Assembly: GCA_021521415.1 (NCBI GenBank)
Contig: JAIQDT010004983.1
Span: forward strand, 124,001 to 188,000
DNA length: 64,000 bases
DNA from: Bidens hawaiensis
Lineage: Eukaryota > Streptophyta > Magnoliopsida > Asterales > Asteraceae
Direction: 5' to 3'
In this document: piece by piece, positions 10,938-20,687 of the stretch
Layout: the number at the start of each line of letters is the position of its first letter
Position numbering within the stretch: the first letter of the stretch is position 1
The notes under the pieces: model-generated
Database searches by the model: none
Seen by the model: the letters and a program-made list of their open reading frames with translations, nothing else
What the model was told of the DNA's origin: nothing
Made by a program: the position numbers and the translations under genes

Positions 10938-10958
10938 TCATCTGCTTTAATCGTGCAG
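10932..10958 (+). promoter_or_regulatory. Conserved gag/pol junction of A (TAA TCATCT ... GTGCAG)
   Basis: After the gag stop the sequence runs TCATCTGCTTTAATCGTGCAG and pol continues in the same frame. B (TAATCATCTTTACTTTATGTG then TAG) and C (TAATCCTTTGCTTTATTGTGCAG, one base shorter) keep the same layout though their flanking proteins have diverged. It may be a readthrough context or, because it ends in a pyrimidine-rich stretch and GTGCAG, a 3' splice site. Confidence 0.6.
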
Positions 10959-13900
10959 GAACAGTTGAACAGGGCTGCAAACAATCTATGGGTTGTGGAT
11001 AGCGGCTGTTCCCGGCACATGACGGGTAACAAGAGTTTGTTACACGAATGGAAACCTGTTCAGGGAGGAAGAGTGAGTTTCGCTGGAGAGAGTGGTGGAA
11101 GGATCACAGGAATTGGGATGGTGACTAATGGAAAGATGACGTTAGAGAAAGTAAATTTCGTTGAAGAACTGAAGCATAATCTGCTGAGTGTATTGCAGAT
11201 CTGTGACAAAGATTACACCGTACACTTTACCAAGAATGAAGCGATTGTGCTATATCCTGGTTTCAAGATACCAGAGGATTGGATTGTTATGAAGGCTCCA
11301 AGAGAAAAGAATACGTATATTATGGACATGAGGTCGACTGAGATGGCAACAGAAGAATCTTGTCTTCTGTCAAAAGCAACTGAATCGGAGTCCGAATTAT
11401 GGCATAGGAGAATGGGGCATATTCATCTTCGGAAAATGAACTACATTGTCAAGAATGGGCTTGTGTTGGGTGTTCCCTTGAAGAATTTCAACTTTGAAGA
11501 CCAATGCTTATCGTGCAAAAAGGGAAAGCAACACAAGAAATCCCATCACACCAAGAATGTTAATTCAATAGTCAGTACCCTAGACTTACTTCACATGGAT
11601 CTCTTTGGTCCCGTGAATGCAAAAAGCCTAGGAGGAACATCTTACTGCTTGGTGATTACTGATGATTTCTCTCGATACTCTTGGGTATATTTCCTGAAGT
11701 CAAAGGATGAAACTGTTCAGATGGTAATAAATTTGATTACCAAAGTTGAGAATATTATGGGAAAAAGAGTTAAATACATCAGGAGTGACAATGGGACTGA
11801 GTTCAAGAACTATCAGATGGAGCTCTTCTGCTTACAGAAAGGAATAGAACACCAGTACAGCGCTCCGTATACTTCGCAACAAAATGGAGTGGCTGAGAGG
11901 AAGAACAGAACGTTAATTGAAGGAGCCAGAACCATGCTGGCTGATTCGAAACTTCCTGTGGTGTTTTGGGCTGAAGCTGTTGCAACAGCCTGTTATATCC
12001 TTAATAGAGTGTTTACTGTTAAAAGACTGAATATAACATGTTATGAACTTATGCATGGGAGAAATCCCAACTTGAGTGGTCTTGAACCATTCGGGTCCCC
12101 GTGTTCGATATTAAAGACAAATTCTAAATTTGGTGAAGTAGCCGACGAAGGAATTTTGGTCGGATACGTTGTTGGGACTCCCAACAGACGAGTCTTTAAT
12201 ACATCGACCAGCAAGGTTGAGGTGGTCTGTAACACTGATATCACAAGTTACAAATCACCAAAACCAAGCACGGGACCCGCTGGGGTTTTCGACTATGATA
12301 GACTTTTTAGATCTTTTAACATGCCTTACTTGGATTGTGCAGAAGTAGATGAAAGAATAGCTTCGAAGATGCTTTACGATGAGGAAGACAATGTTGTGCA
12401 AAGACCACTGTACGATGACTGTCAGCCTTCCTCGTCAAATGCTGTCGATACCCCTGCTGCCGCTACTGAAGAGGAATTCTTCAATCCATTTCACTCTCAA
12501 CAACAATCACCCATTGATGAGCTACCTTCGAACCTGGAAGAAAATCTAGATGTCAGTTCGGTTCCGACTACGAGAGTTCACAAAAATCACCCTTTGGAGA
12601 ACGTGATAGGTGATCTGTCAGACGGTGTACAAACACGAAAAAGCTTGAATGAGCACACTTGTGTTTATACAAGCATTAAAGATTCAGGCATAATCAACGA
12701 ATGCTTGTACACCTGCTTCATCAGCCAGATTGAACCAAAGAACTATCAAATGGCTCTCAAGGACAACTCGTGGGTCGAAGCCATGCAAGAAGAATTAGCC
12801 CAGTTTAAGAAGATGGAGGTATGGAACTTGGTTGCAAAACCAAAAAATGTGCATGCGATTGGCACAAAATGGGTTTTCAAATGCAAGAGAGATGAGAAAG
12901 GGATTATTATCAGGAACAAGGCGAGGCTGGTTGTAAAAGGTTTTAATCAGCAAGAGGGGATCGATTACAATGAGGTGTTTGCTCCTGTGGCAAGATTGGA
13001 AGCCATAAGATTGTTTTTGGCATTTGCTGCACATAAGGAGATGAAGGTATTTCAGTTAGATGTGAAGAGTGCGTTCCTTAACGGTAAAGTCGATGAGGTT
13101 GTGTAGGTTGAGCAACCTCCGGGTTTTCCTGACCCAGACTTTCCTGATCACGTATACAAGCTAAGTAAAGCACTGTATGGGCTACATCAGGCTCCTCGTG
13201 CCTGGTACTCAACACTATCCGACTACTTGCTTGAGAATGGTTTTTAAAGGGTAAAGATTGACAGCACACTGTTCTTCAAGAGAAAAGGGAGCGACTTTCT
13301 TCTGGTGCAAGTCTACGTGGACGACATCATCTTTGCTGCATCAAAAGTCGCCATGTGTCAGGAGTTTGAGGCCGTCATGAAGAAGAGATTTGAAATGAGT
13401 GCTATGGGTGAACTAACTTTCTTTTTAGGACTGTAGGTTGATCAGAAGAAAGATGGGATGTTCATTCATCAGACTAAGTATGTCCATGATGTTCTCAAAC
13501 GCTTCAAGATGGAGGACAGCACTCCATTTGATACTCCAGTCTGCGTCAACCATAAATTGGGTGCTGATTCAGACAACGATGCAAACGTGGACCCAACCCA
13601 ATATCGGGCAATGATAGGTTTTTAATGTACTTAACTGCTTCTAGACCTGATATTATGTTTGCAGTTTGTCTTTGTGCACGCTTTCAGGCAAACCCAAAGG
13701 AATCTCACTTGAAGGGTGCGAAGAGAATATTGCGCTATCTCAAAGGCAAACCTAAGCTGGGGTTGTGGTACACGAGAGGAGGAGACTTGGAGTTGGTCGC
13801 CTACACAGATTCTGATTATGGAGGGTGCAATCAGAGTCGGAAGTCAACAACAGGTGGATGTCAGTTTCTTGGAGGCAGATTAGTGTCATGGCAATGCAAG

Positions 13901-14259
13901 AAGCAGACGTCAGTCGCCATTTCAACCTGTGAAGCAGAATACATGGCAGCATCCAACTGCTGCTCCCAGGTTCTTTGGATTCAACAGCAATTGCGCGATT
14001 ATGGTCTGAATTTCACTCATACTCCTATTTGCATTGATAACACTGCTGCTATCTCAGTAACTAACAATCCCGTAAAACACAGTAAAACTAAACATATTGA
14101 CATCCGTCATCACTTTATACGGGATTGTGCTGAGAAGAAACTGATTGTGCTCGAAAAGGTTGATACGTTAGATAATTTCGCTGATTTGTTCACTAAAGCG
14201 TTTGAAAAAATCGTTTTCAAAACCTTGTTGAGCTGAATGGGATGATCAATCCCGAGTAA
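10938..14259 (+). pseudogene. pol of element A (PR-IN-RT-RNase H), multiply interrupted
   Basis: Protease [10 protein letters not shown] at about 10998. The GAG-pre-integrase HHCC zinc module follows (HRRMGHIH...CLSCKKGKQ, 11400-11530). The integrase core has HMDLFGPV (about 11595), SDNGTEF (about 11786) and [16 protein letters not shown] (about 11890). RT starts near 12850 ([14 protein letters not shown]) and has the catalytic YVDD at 13314-13325. RNase H shows AYTDSDYGG (about 13799), STCEAEYMA, DNTAAI and SKTKHIDIRHHFIRD. In-frame stops lie at 13104-13106, about 13243-13246 and about 13434-13437. A frameshift lies at 13615-13625 and another just after FTKAFEK (about 14205); the original C-terminus (LNGMINPE, stop 14257-14259) is in another frame. 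No active product is expected. Confidence 0.92.
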
Positions 14260-14288
14260 CCGTGTTTTTGTCTTTACTTAAAAAAAAA

Positions 14289-14575
14289 ACGTCACTATCG
14301 CTTAGAATTTTGTCGGTTGCCTCAGTTTGAAGGACATATCTTCAGATATGTTTGGTCCTCATTTCTACTTGTAGAATATGAGGATAGCCATTAACCAGAT
14401 GACTGAAAGTGACCGGGGCGGTTTATGATGTGTTTTTATTCTGTCGCTGAAAATTAGTCGTTCAAACTTAGTTAGAAGGACACATACTCGTATGTGGTCT
14501 GTCCAGCTGATTCATTGGATCTTTAGGATAGCCGTTTACCTGAAAACTTCAATTTGATCGGGGCGATTGAAGTTA
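14289..14575 (+). repeat. Duplicated post-pol module with two similar hairpins
   Basis: Two diverged repeats (about 14289-14425 and 14440-14575) share the order hairpin, AGGATAGCC, CC(G)GGGCG. Hairpin 1 (14331-14359) pairs AGGAC with GTCCT outside and ATATCT with AGATAT inside. Hairpin 2 (14478-14504) pairs GGACA with TGTCC and CATAC with GTATG. Both have a TC at the tip and a 3' side bulge. The arms differ but stay complementary, suggesting a selected structure in the transcript. Role unknown. Confidence 0.65.
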
Positions 14576-15570
14576 AAATTTTTTTCGGGAGATGAAATTA
14601 TTTTTCAAGTCTACTACTTCGTAAGAAGTTCCTTTACTATGTTTAACAGAAAATTGATCCAACCTTGGAAAGTGATAGATATACTGATTCTGTGTGCTTA
14701 ACTAGTGAAGTTATAAGGCCTAAAAGACTTTAGAACAGTCATTGTATGTCATGGTAGCTTTTTATGGTGCGTAAAAGTATAAGTGATACTAACTAAATCT
14801 ACTCGATTTTACGTGGAAACTCCTTAACAGTTATGCATGTCTCCATATATATCTTTCCGAATGATAGGCAGAAAAGCGATTACCCAGTCATACACGAGCC
14901 CGTGAGTGTTCTGATTCCCGTGAAGATAGCGTGTCAAGATACTGCAGTGATCCAGATTCGGGACTTGCAGTAGTTTATCTGAAGTTTGTGTAAATACTTA
15001 AAAAAAAAATGTGTGAGTTATTGAGTTCATAATGTTAAGACTTATCAATCAAGATGTTAGAAAGAGAACGGGAAGAAGAGTCTAAAGATCGAAGAGTACT
15101 TACTATTTAATCAGACACTACGGGTCGAGGTCAACTCGGGGTGACTTGAGGAAAGCCAAATACGCTTTGAGAATAGATAGGAGGTATCATAATCTCTGAG
15201 TTGTTGCCCACTTAAGTTTTGAGCTTAATTGAACCTAACCCGTATCACAGAAACGATGAAAACCATTCTAAGTCATTTACCTGCTTACAACTTGTTTCTT
15301 TATGTCATAATACAGCTGAACACGGATCTGTGTGACAGTCATGTAATTAGTATGATTCCTGTTCGGATCTTTTCTAAAACATGGTAGTCCCTATCGAGAC
15401 TGAAATTTGATCCCGTGTACTTTCTTTTTATAATTTTCCTACTTATGTAGTTGTATGATTTTATATTTGGTTACTTGGTCTTGATCGTATCATTTAACAC
15501 TTTAAAGGTTGTTTTAAAACTTAATTGCAAATTGTTCAAATTATAGGGTTTGTTTTGAAAATTTTAATAC
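14576..15570 (+). other. Non-coding spacer between pol and ORF2 of A
   Basis: No ORF, no long repeat and no recognised motif. A-runs occur near 15001. Element C has lost this stretch by deletion, so its conservation cannot be judged within the window. Confidence 0.5.
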
Positions 15571-16247
15571 CGGTGAAGTTATCCATAACTTCGCCTGTAT
15601 GACGTTGACCCTATATAAAGAAGTTTTAAAGGTCAGACTGTTCATTATTTCACAAACCAGCGAACTTATACTTTCCTAACCCTAAGCGAAGTTATCGATT
15701 ATCATCTGTGTTATCATTTTCTCAGTTCTAATCCTTGATTAAAGGTGTGTAGGGTAGTCGATTCATATAATCATTGTCATTAATGTTAATCATCTGTTGT
15801 TTCGACCCCGTATCGTGACCTCTGACCTTCGGAACCTTAAACACCCGTTTTTCAAACGTGTTTTCACGAAGTCGTAATCAACTTAAACGTCTAGTTCATC
15901 ATAAAATCAAGTTTTACGGAGTCCGTAATCTCCAAATTGACCCAATTCACGTCGATTGAAAACCTTAATCTGTCGCCGTTTCATATTCGGCGAAGTTACA
16001 GTTTAGGCGAAGTTATCCGTAACTTCGCCTGAGGTTCAACTTCGCCTGATAATTAATTAGGTTACAGTATATGAGGTGATGTTGTGGTTAGGCGAAGTTA
16101 TCATTAACTTCGCCTGGACCTTTTTACTTAACTGTTATCCGGTGAAGTTCAAGTTGAGGCGAAGTTGTTCCCAACTTCGCCCCACCTCTAACTTCGCCTA
16201 TACAGAATAAATCACAACTTCGCTCATGGTAACAGGCGAACTTGTGG
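15571..16247 (+). repeat. Pre-ORF2 palindrome array of A
   Basis: GAAGTT...AACTTCGC palindromes occur at about 15574-15597, 16003-16030, 16091-16116 and 16159-16184, with further single GCGAAGTT, AACTTCGC and GCGAACTT words. They end about 40 bases before the ORF2 start. The array in C at 41805-42070 sits in the same place. Confidence 0.85.
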
Positions 16248-16264
16248 TTTGCCTTGACGTTTAT

Positions 16265-16289
16265 CTAACTTAGTCTGTTTGATGCAGAT
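16265..16289 (+). promoter_or_regulatory. Candidate 3' splice site just before ORF2 of A
   Basis: CTAAC (16265-16269, a good plant branch-point match) is followed by TTAGTCTGTTTGATGCAG, so the acceptor AG falls at 16286-16287, 2 bases before the ORF2 ATG at 16290. Element C has the same arrangement. This suggests ORF2 is translated from a spliced mRNA, as retroviral env is. The donor is not established; GTAAGG at 8057-8062 in the leader is one possibility. Confidence 0.6.
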
Positions 16290-18074
16290 ATGGCTGCTGT
16301 AGCTGGAGCAGGCGGTGCAGGCGGTGATGATGGAGGAGACAACCAAAGACAGTTCTTCCCGGGTCATAACATGTACATAACATTAGACCCGGAGGCGAGC
16401 GGAGTTGATGATTTCCGCGAAATCATCACGTTTCTTTTACGCTCGCGTATATTCCACGCTATTACCACAACTCTGCCGATATCCTTGCCAAACATTGAGG
16501 ATTTTTGGCAGACCATGGAATATGACTGTCGCGTCGAGCCCCCGGTGATGCGAGCAACGGTCAACAATCAGATTGTTCAGTTCTCATCTGAACAGATCCG
16601 GACGGCTTTACGGTTTGGAGATGAGACAAGAGATGATCCGACAGACTTTGTAGCTCCTTTCCGAGATGGAGCGTATCTGAGGATGGGATACTCTGGTCCC
16701 TTGGGAGATACTCAGAGAAGGAAGGGGTTCTTACTAGGTCAGTGGCGCTTTCTCATGCATGTCATGATTGTATGCATGTCAGGGAGAAAGGCGGGCACTG
16801 ATGGCATGGGCGCGACCATGCAGTCGGCGATGACTGCTCTGACTTATAATAAGCGTTACAGCTTTAGTCAGATGGTCTTCTACGAGATAGATCGACAGAG
16901 AAGAGCGGTGGCGCGTGAGAGATTTATTATGTATCCAAGATTCATTCAGATGATCTTGAATCATGTTGCTCCAACGCTACCTCAGCGCCGCCCAATTAGA
17001 TACGTGGAAAGTGTGAGCAAACGGATCTTCGCCCAATGCAGATCTTCCAGTGCGAGGAGCAAACCTGAGCTCCGTCCTCGACATACTCCACTTTTTGGGT
17101 ACTTGATCAACCCGGAGTATGTGCCAGCTCGTGGGGACGAGTTTCGGGACCCGGCACCACAACAGGCAGGAGCACCTCAAGTTATACCTGCTGCTCCTGT
17201 TGTGTCACCGGAGGAGAACGTAGACCTTGATGCTGCATTTGGTGGTCAAGGCTTCTTTGATATGGATCGGGTGGACCCTGAGGAAAATGTGCAATTCTCA
17301 GTTGAAAGAGTTTCGAGTGTGCATGTGACTAGGGCAGCTACAACGGTGGCTGACTCTGATTCTGAAGATGAGTTGGCCGAAGCGAGACGAATTCTAGTTA
17401 ACCAAGAACGGGTTCAAGGGAAAAGAAAGAGAACTGATGATGACAGCGAGTCAGATTATGAAGAAGAAGTTCATCAGTTGATTCGGAGATCAAGAAGGGA
17501 ACGGGCAGGTGCAGGTTCGGGAGCTGGTGAGAGCTCAAGGGTGGTACGTTTCACCCCACTCGCACTGTCCGGTATGACTATCGTTCCCTCATCATTACAA
17601 GTTACAAGGCCAGGCGCCACGGACGTTCCCGTGGTGGCTACCTCATCTGCCTTTGGCCTCCCACCCACTACATTCCAACTATCGGCTCCGGAGATTGTAT
17701 CGTTGCCACCTCCAACTCTTACTCCAACGGATGTCGTGGCACGATTTATTGAGTCGACGGTTGTGGCCACTGCAGGGTTATCGGTGACGATACCACCTGC
17801 GGTTACGTCTATGCCTACTTCTGAGGTCCCGGTTACATCGGAAATCCCTCTTCAGTACACTCAAGATATATCACATCTGAGGTTTGATTTCGATGCAACC
17901 TTAGCAGACTCTGAACGAATAGCAACACTTGAACGGGTCGTGGCAGAACAATCAAGGGTGAATCTTATCCAGACCCATGCTATTCAACGCCTCGTTGCAG
18001 AGAATCAGATACAGTCGTCCCTGTTGGTAGAACATGGCAAAATCATAGATGCTTTGAAGGAGTTCTTGGCATCT

Positions 18075-18083
18075 CAGGGGGAG
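18075..18083 (+). other. PPT-like tract inside ORF2 of A (first)
   Basis: CAGGGGGAG lies in the coding sequence just behind the coiled coil. The equivalent in C is at 40062-40072. Confidence 0.6.
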
Positions 18084-18209
18084 ACGAGCTGTAAAGGCGA
18101 TGAGCTGAGGACTAAGAAGCGAAATGATAGAGACGATGATCCCAATGCATCGAAAGGTGCAGGTGGAGAGTTACCAAGAACTGATCAAGCTCTTGGGACT
18201 TCCACAACT

Positions 18210-18220
18210 CAGGGGGAGTC
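18210..18220 (+). other. PPT-like tract inside ORF2 of A (second)
   Basis: CAGGGGGAGTC. Its last ten bases, AGGGGGAGTC, are identical to the ten bases next to the 3' LTR (19251-19260). It could act as an internal, central-PPT-like second primer for plus-strand DNA. The equivalent in C is at 39924-39933. Confidence 0.6.
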
Positions 18221-19247
18221 AATAAGTGCAGCTGGTGGTGATGATGTGGTGGTAGTGGACGTTGAGGAGATGGATGATAAATTTGTAGGTGATGATGATG
18301 TATTACCGGTGGATGAGATAGAGAAGATTGGTGGAGAGATAGTGATTGATAATGATATTGAAGAGGGAGAGATTGTAGAAGAGAATGTGGAGCATGAGAT
18401 ACCAGAAGTTGATAAGCCAGATATGGGTAAAGAGATTGGGAATGATGAGACAGAATGGGAAGAGCAGCCAAGATGGAAAGAAGGCTATACTCAATGGTTT
18501 GTAAAAACGAAGAAACCGGCGGTCCCTACTATGTTTAAGAAGAGTTACAACATTAGAGACTATGCTGAAGCGAGAAAGGGGATCATTTGCTGGATATATG
18601 ATGAGCAATTGAGGCTTTTTGTGATTAAAAGGTATGATGATGTTCAATACTTCAAGAGGATGTTGAGATCATTGAATACATTGCCAGAATGTGAAGTGAG
18701 AGACTTAGCCAGATTGGGGTTAATAAACAGAAGTGATGATAACATGGCTAGAGTCATTGGGAAGATTGTTTGGAAGGAAAGTATAAAAGAGAAGAAGTTC
18801 GAGCTGTTGAAACCACAAAAGGGAAAACTCATCGAAGACAAAGATAGAGGGATGAGAGAAGATGGCAAGCCTTGGATGATTATGAAGTATAAACCGATCC
18901 GGTGTCTAAAAGAGGTGCCGATGAAACAAATGCCCAAGGATGTGCTGAAAGATCTGAAGTGGTGGTATGTAGATTGTGAGACAGCTGAAGCAGTAATGGA
19001 GGACGAAGATGAACAAGAGCTGCTGAGAGTCTATGATCCGATGCATCTAGTGAACTTGTCGCAAGCTGATCTGCAGGTGCTGAATGAGAAGTAGATATTT
19101 TATATTCCTGCTTGGAAAGACGAAGCGAAGAAATATCAAAGAATTGTATCAGTTTGTGTACGTGAAGGAGTTCATGCTTAAAGATGAAGATACAAGATTT
19201 TTGAAGATTACAAGACACGTGTTTGAAGATAAAGATTGAAGCTACTG

Positions 19248-19260
19248 CCAAGGGGGAGTC
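19248..19260 (+). other. Terminal polypurine tract of A
   Basis: CAAGGGGGAGTC abuts the 3' LTR, the position required for plus-strand priming. Confidence 0.85.
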
Positions 19261-19674
19261 TGTTGGTACATGATGTCAGTAGTTCAGTATATAGTGTCTG
19301 TAATCGAGTCGTTTGGATTTGTGTTTGTATGTAAGCGAAGTTAGCTAACAAGTTCGCTGATATAGGCGAACTTGTTAGATAAGCGAAGTTAGTGACAACT
19401 TCGCCTGAACATGCCAGGCGAAGTTGTCGTGTTATATATTGATTAGGTTACGGCTTAATCAATAACAAACAAGTTTAGTTTACTTGTTTACGAGTTCTGT
19501 AATCAGTGATTGATATCACGTGTTTCCGGTTGCAATACAAAGTGTCTTTGCTTATTGTAACGTGTGTTCGATCGTGTTAACTCGTATCGTCTTCTACGCT
19601 CGTAACGTCTTACGTAGGGATTCCGCACCTACGTAGAACGGGATATTCCGTGTAGATCCGGCTGGGAACCTACA
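19261..19674 (+). repeat. 3' LTR of element A (414 bp)
   Basis: TGTTGGTACA...AACCTACA, 99.3% identical to the 5' LTR by direct reading. It is followed by the target duplication ACATG at 19675-19679. Confidence 0.93.
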
Positions 19675-19679
19675 ACATG

Positions 19680-20682
19680 CAATGTTATTTCCTTCTTCTC
19701 TAGTTGTGTTGCTGGCGGATATTTGTAGTTAAATCATATGAGTAGTGAAATATGTTGTGGGTGTACCGGGGTTAAGTCCTTTCTGACCTTTTCTTATTGA
19801 ATCCTTTGTTGAAGCAGAACCCGTGTTTGTGTTGCTTAAGGGTATATGAGTTTTCCTTTTCTCATAGTGCTTTCTTGGTGTGGGTTTTGTTTTTTCATTT
19901 GTGCCTTGCTAAATATATGAATCAAAATGGTGTGTACATATATAAGATGAAGGTGTCTAGCAGAGCTTTGTACTTACCATTTTCTAAGGGCTTTCTTTCT
20001 TCATCTGTTCCATGGAGCCGGGTCAATGACATCCTTTTTCTAAAAAAATGTGATTTCCATTTATGCATGCATTCAATGGAAGTTTCATTTTCACCAACAC
20101 CCCTATATGGTCCCACTACTCATAACTAAAACCGAATTTTACACATCGCAAGGTTAACTCCCATATTATTCATGTCCAGTCTTTGTTGTCAACATTGCAT
20201 CTACCATTCTTCTGATTTCTAATTCTAATCAAGGTAATACATATAACACTTTCAGGATGTCAGAAATAAACATCGCCTTTCCCGCACTTCAGGAAGAAAA
20301 TAGGTACACCAACCATTATTCAGTCCATCCTACTCGATAACTTTTTACATTATATGTGAATACCAGGTATGTTGGGTAAAATTTCAACTTAATACAACAA
20401 ATATACATGGTACTTAATATAATGATGCTCTACTAACCAGTTAATTCGTTGTCATTAAAATTATAGACTAAACTTCTCTTCTACAACTATTGTCTGACAG
20501 TGTCCAATTCTAAAAAATATGAACAATGACAAATTTCATTTCAAATGTAACTTTTAAATGTGCTCAGTTGTTAACTTGGTCATTCTTAATTTCTTTTAAA
20601 AGTCGGTCATAATTGGGCTCGTTTAGGCTTGCGACCCTACTCGTGATCGATAAGTGAATCTCTGGGTTGTTTGTTAAACAAG
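19680..20682. other. Intergenic DNA between elements A and E
   Basis: It continues the pre-insertion sequence left of A. A 110-codon frame at 19797-20129 shows no domain or similarity I recognise, and its composition matches the surroundings. Nothing else was seen. Confidence 0.4.
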
Positions 20683-20687
20683 ATTAT

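Larger units (their letters stand above)
16290..19181 (+). pseudogene. ORF2 of element A, nearly intact (934 aa, then a nonsense codon 29 residues early)
   Basis: A continuous frame runs from ATG 16290 to TAG 19092-19094; element C continues 29 residues further to the stop equivalent to 19179-19181. Residues about 20-280 form a conserved domain (ITFLLRSRIFHAITTTLPIS, FRDGAYLRMGYSGPLGDTQR, RERFIMYPRFIQMILNHVAP). Basic clusters GKRKRT (about 377) and RRSRRER (about 400) lie in acidic surroundings and look like a nuclear localisation signal. A proline/threonine-rich linker, a coiled coil (about 540-600), acidic repeats and a conserved C-terminal domain follow (WKEGYTQWFVKTKKPAVPTM to RVYDPMHLVNLS, about 729-930). 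No signal peptide and no clear membrane span were seen. Sirevirus ORFs at this position are usually called envelope-like; these features suggest a nuclear protein instead. Function unknown. Confidence 0.85.
7420..19674 (+). mobile_element. Element A: complete Sirevirus-like Ty1/copia retrotransposon, TSD ACATG
   Basis: Order: LTR 7420-7833, PBS, leader repeat array, gag, pol (protease-integrase-RT-RNase H, the copia order), spacer, ORF2, PPT, LTR 19261-19674. ACATG occurs at 7415-7419 and 19675-19679. At 12,255 bp it is large for copia; a long two-knuckle Gag and an extra ORF after pol place it near Sirevirus (family knowledge). The LTRs differ at only 3 of 414 positions, so insertion is recent: about 0.3 My if 1.3e-8 substitutions per site per year applies. 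Despite this, gag-pol carries several stops and at least two frameshifts. Confidence 0.95.

Noticed and set aside
10953..10955. GTG as the start codon of pol in A
   Set aside because: It lies in the middle of the conserved junction and in frame with the preceding stop; there is no reason to think plants start here.
18112..18647. Minus-strand frames of 114-119 codons
   Set aside because: Antisense shadows of the acidic region of ORF2.
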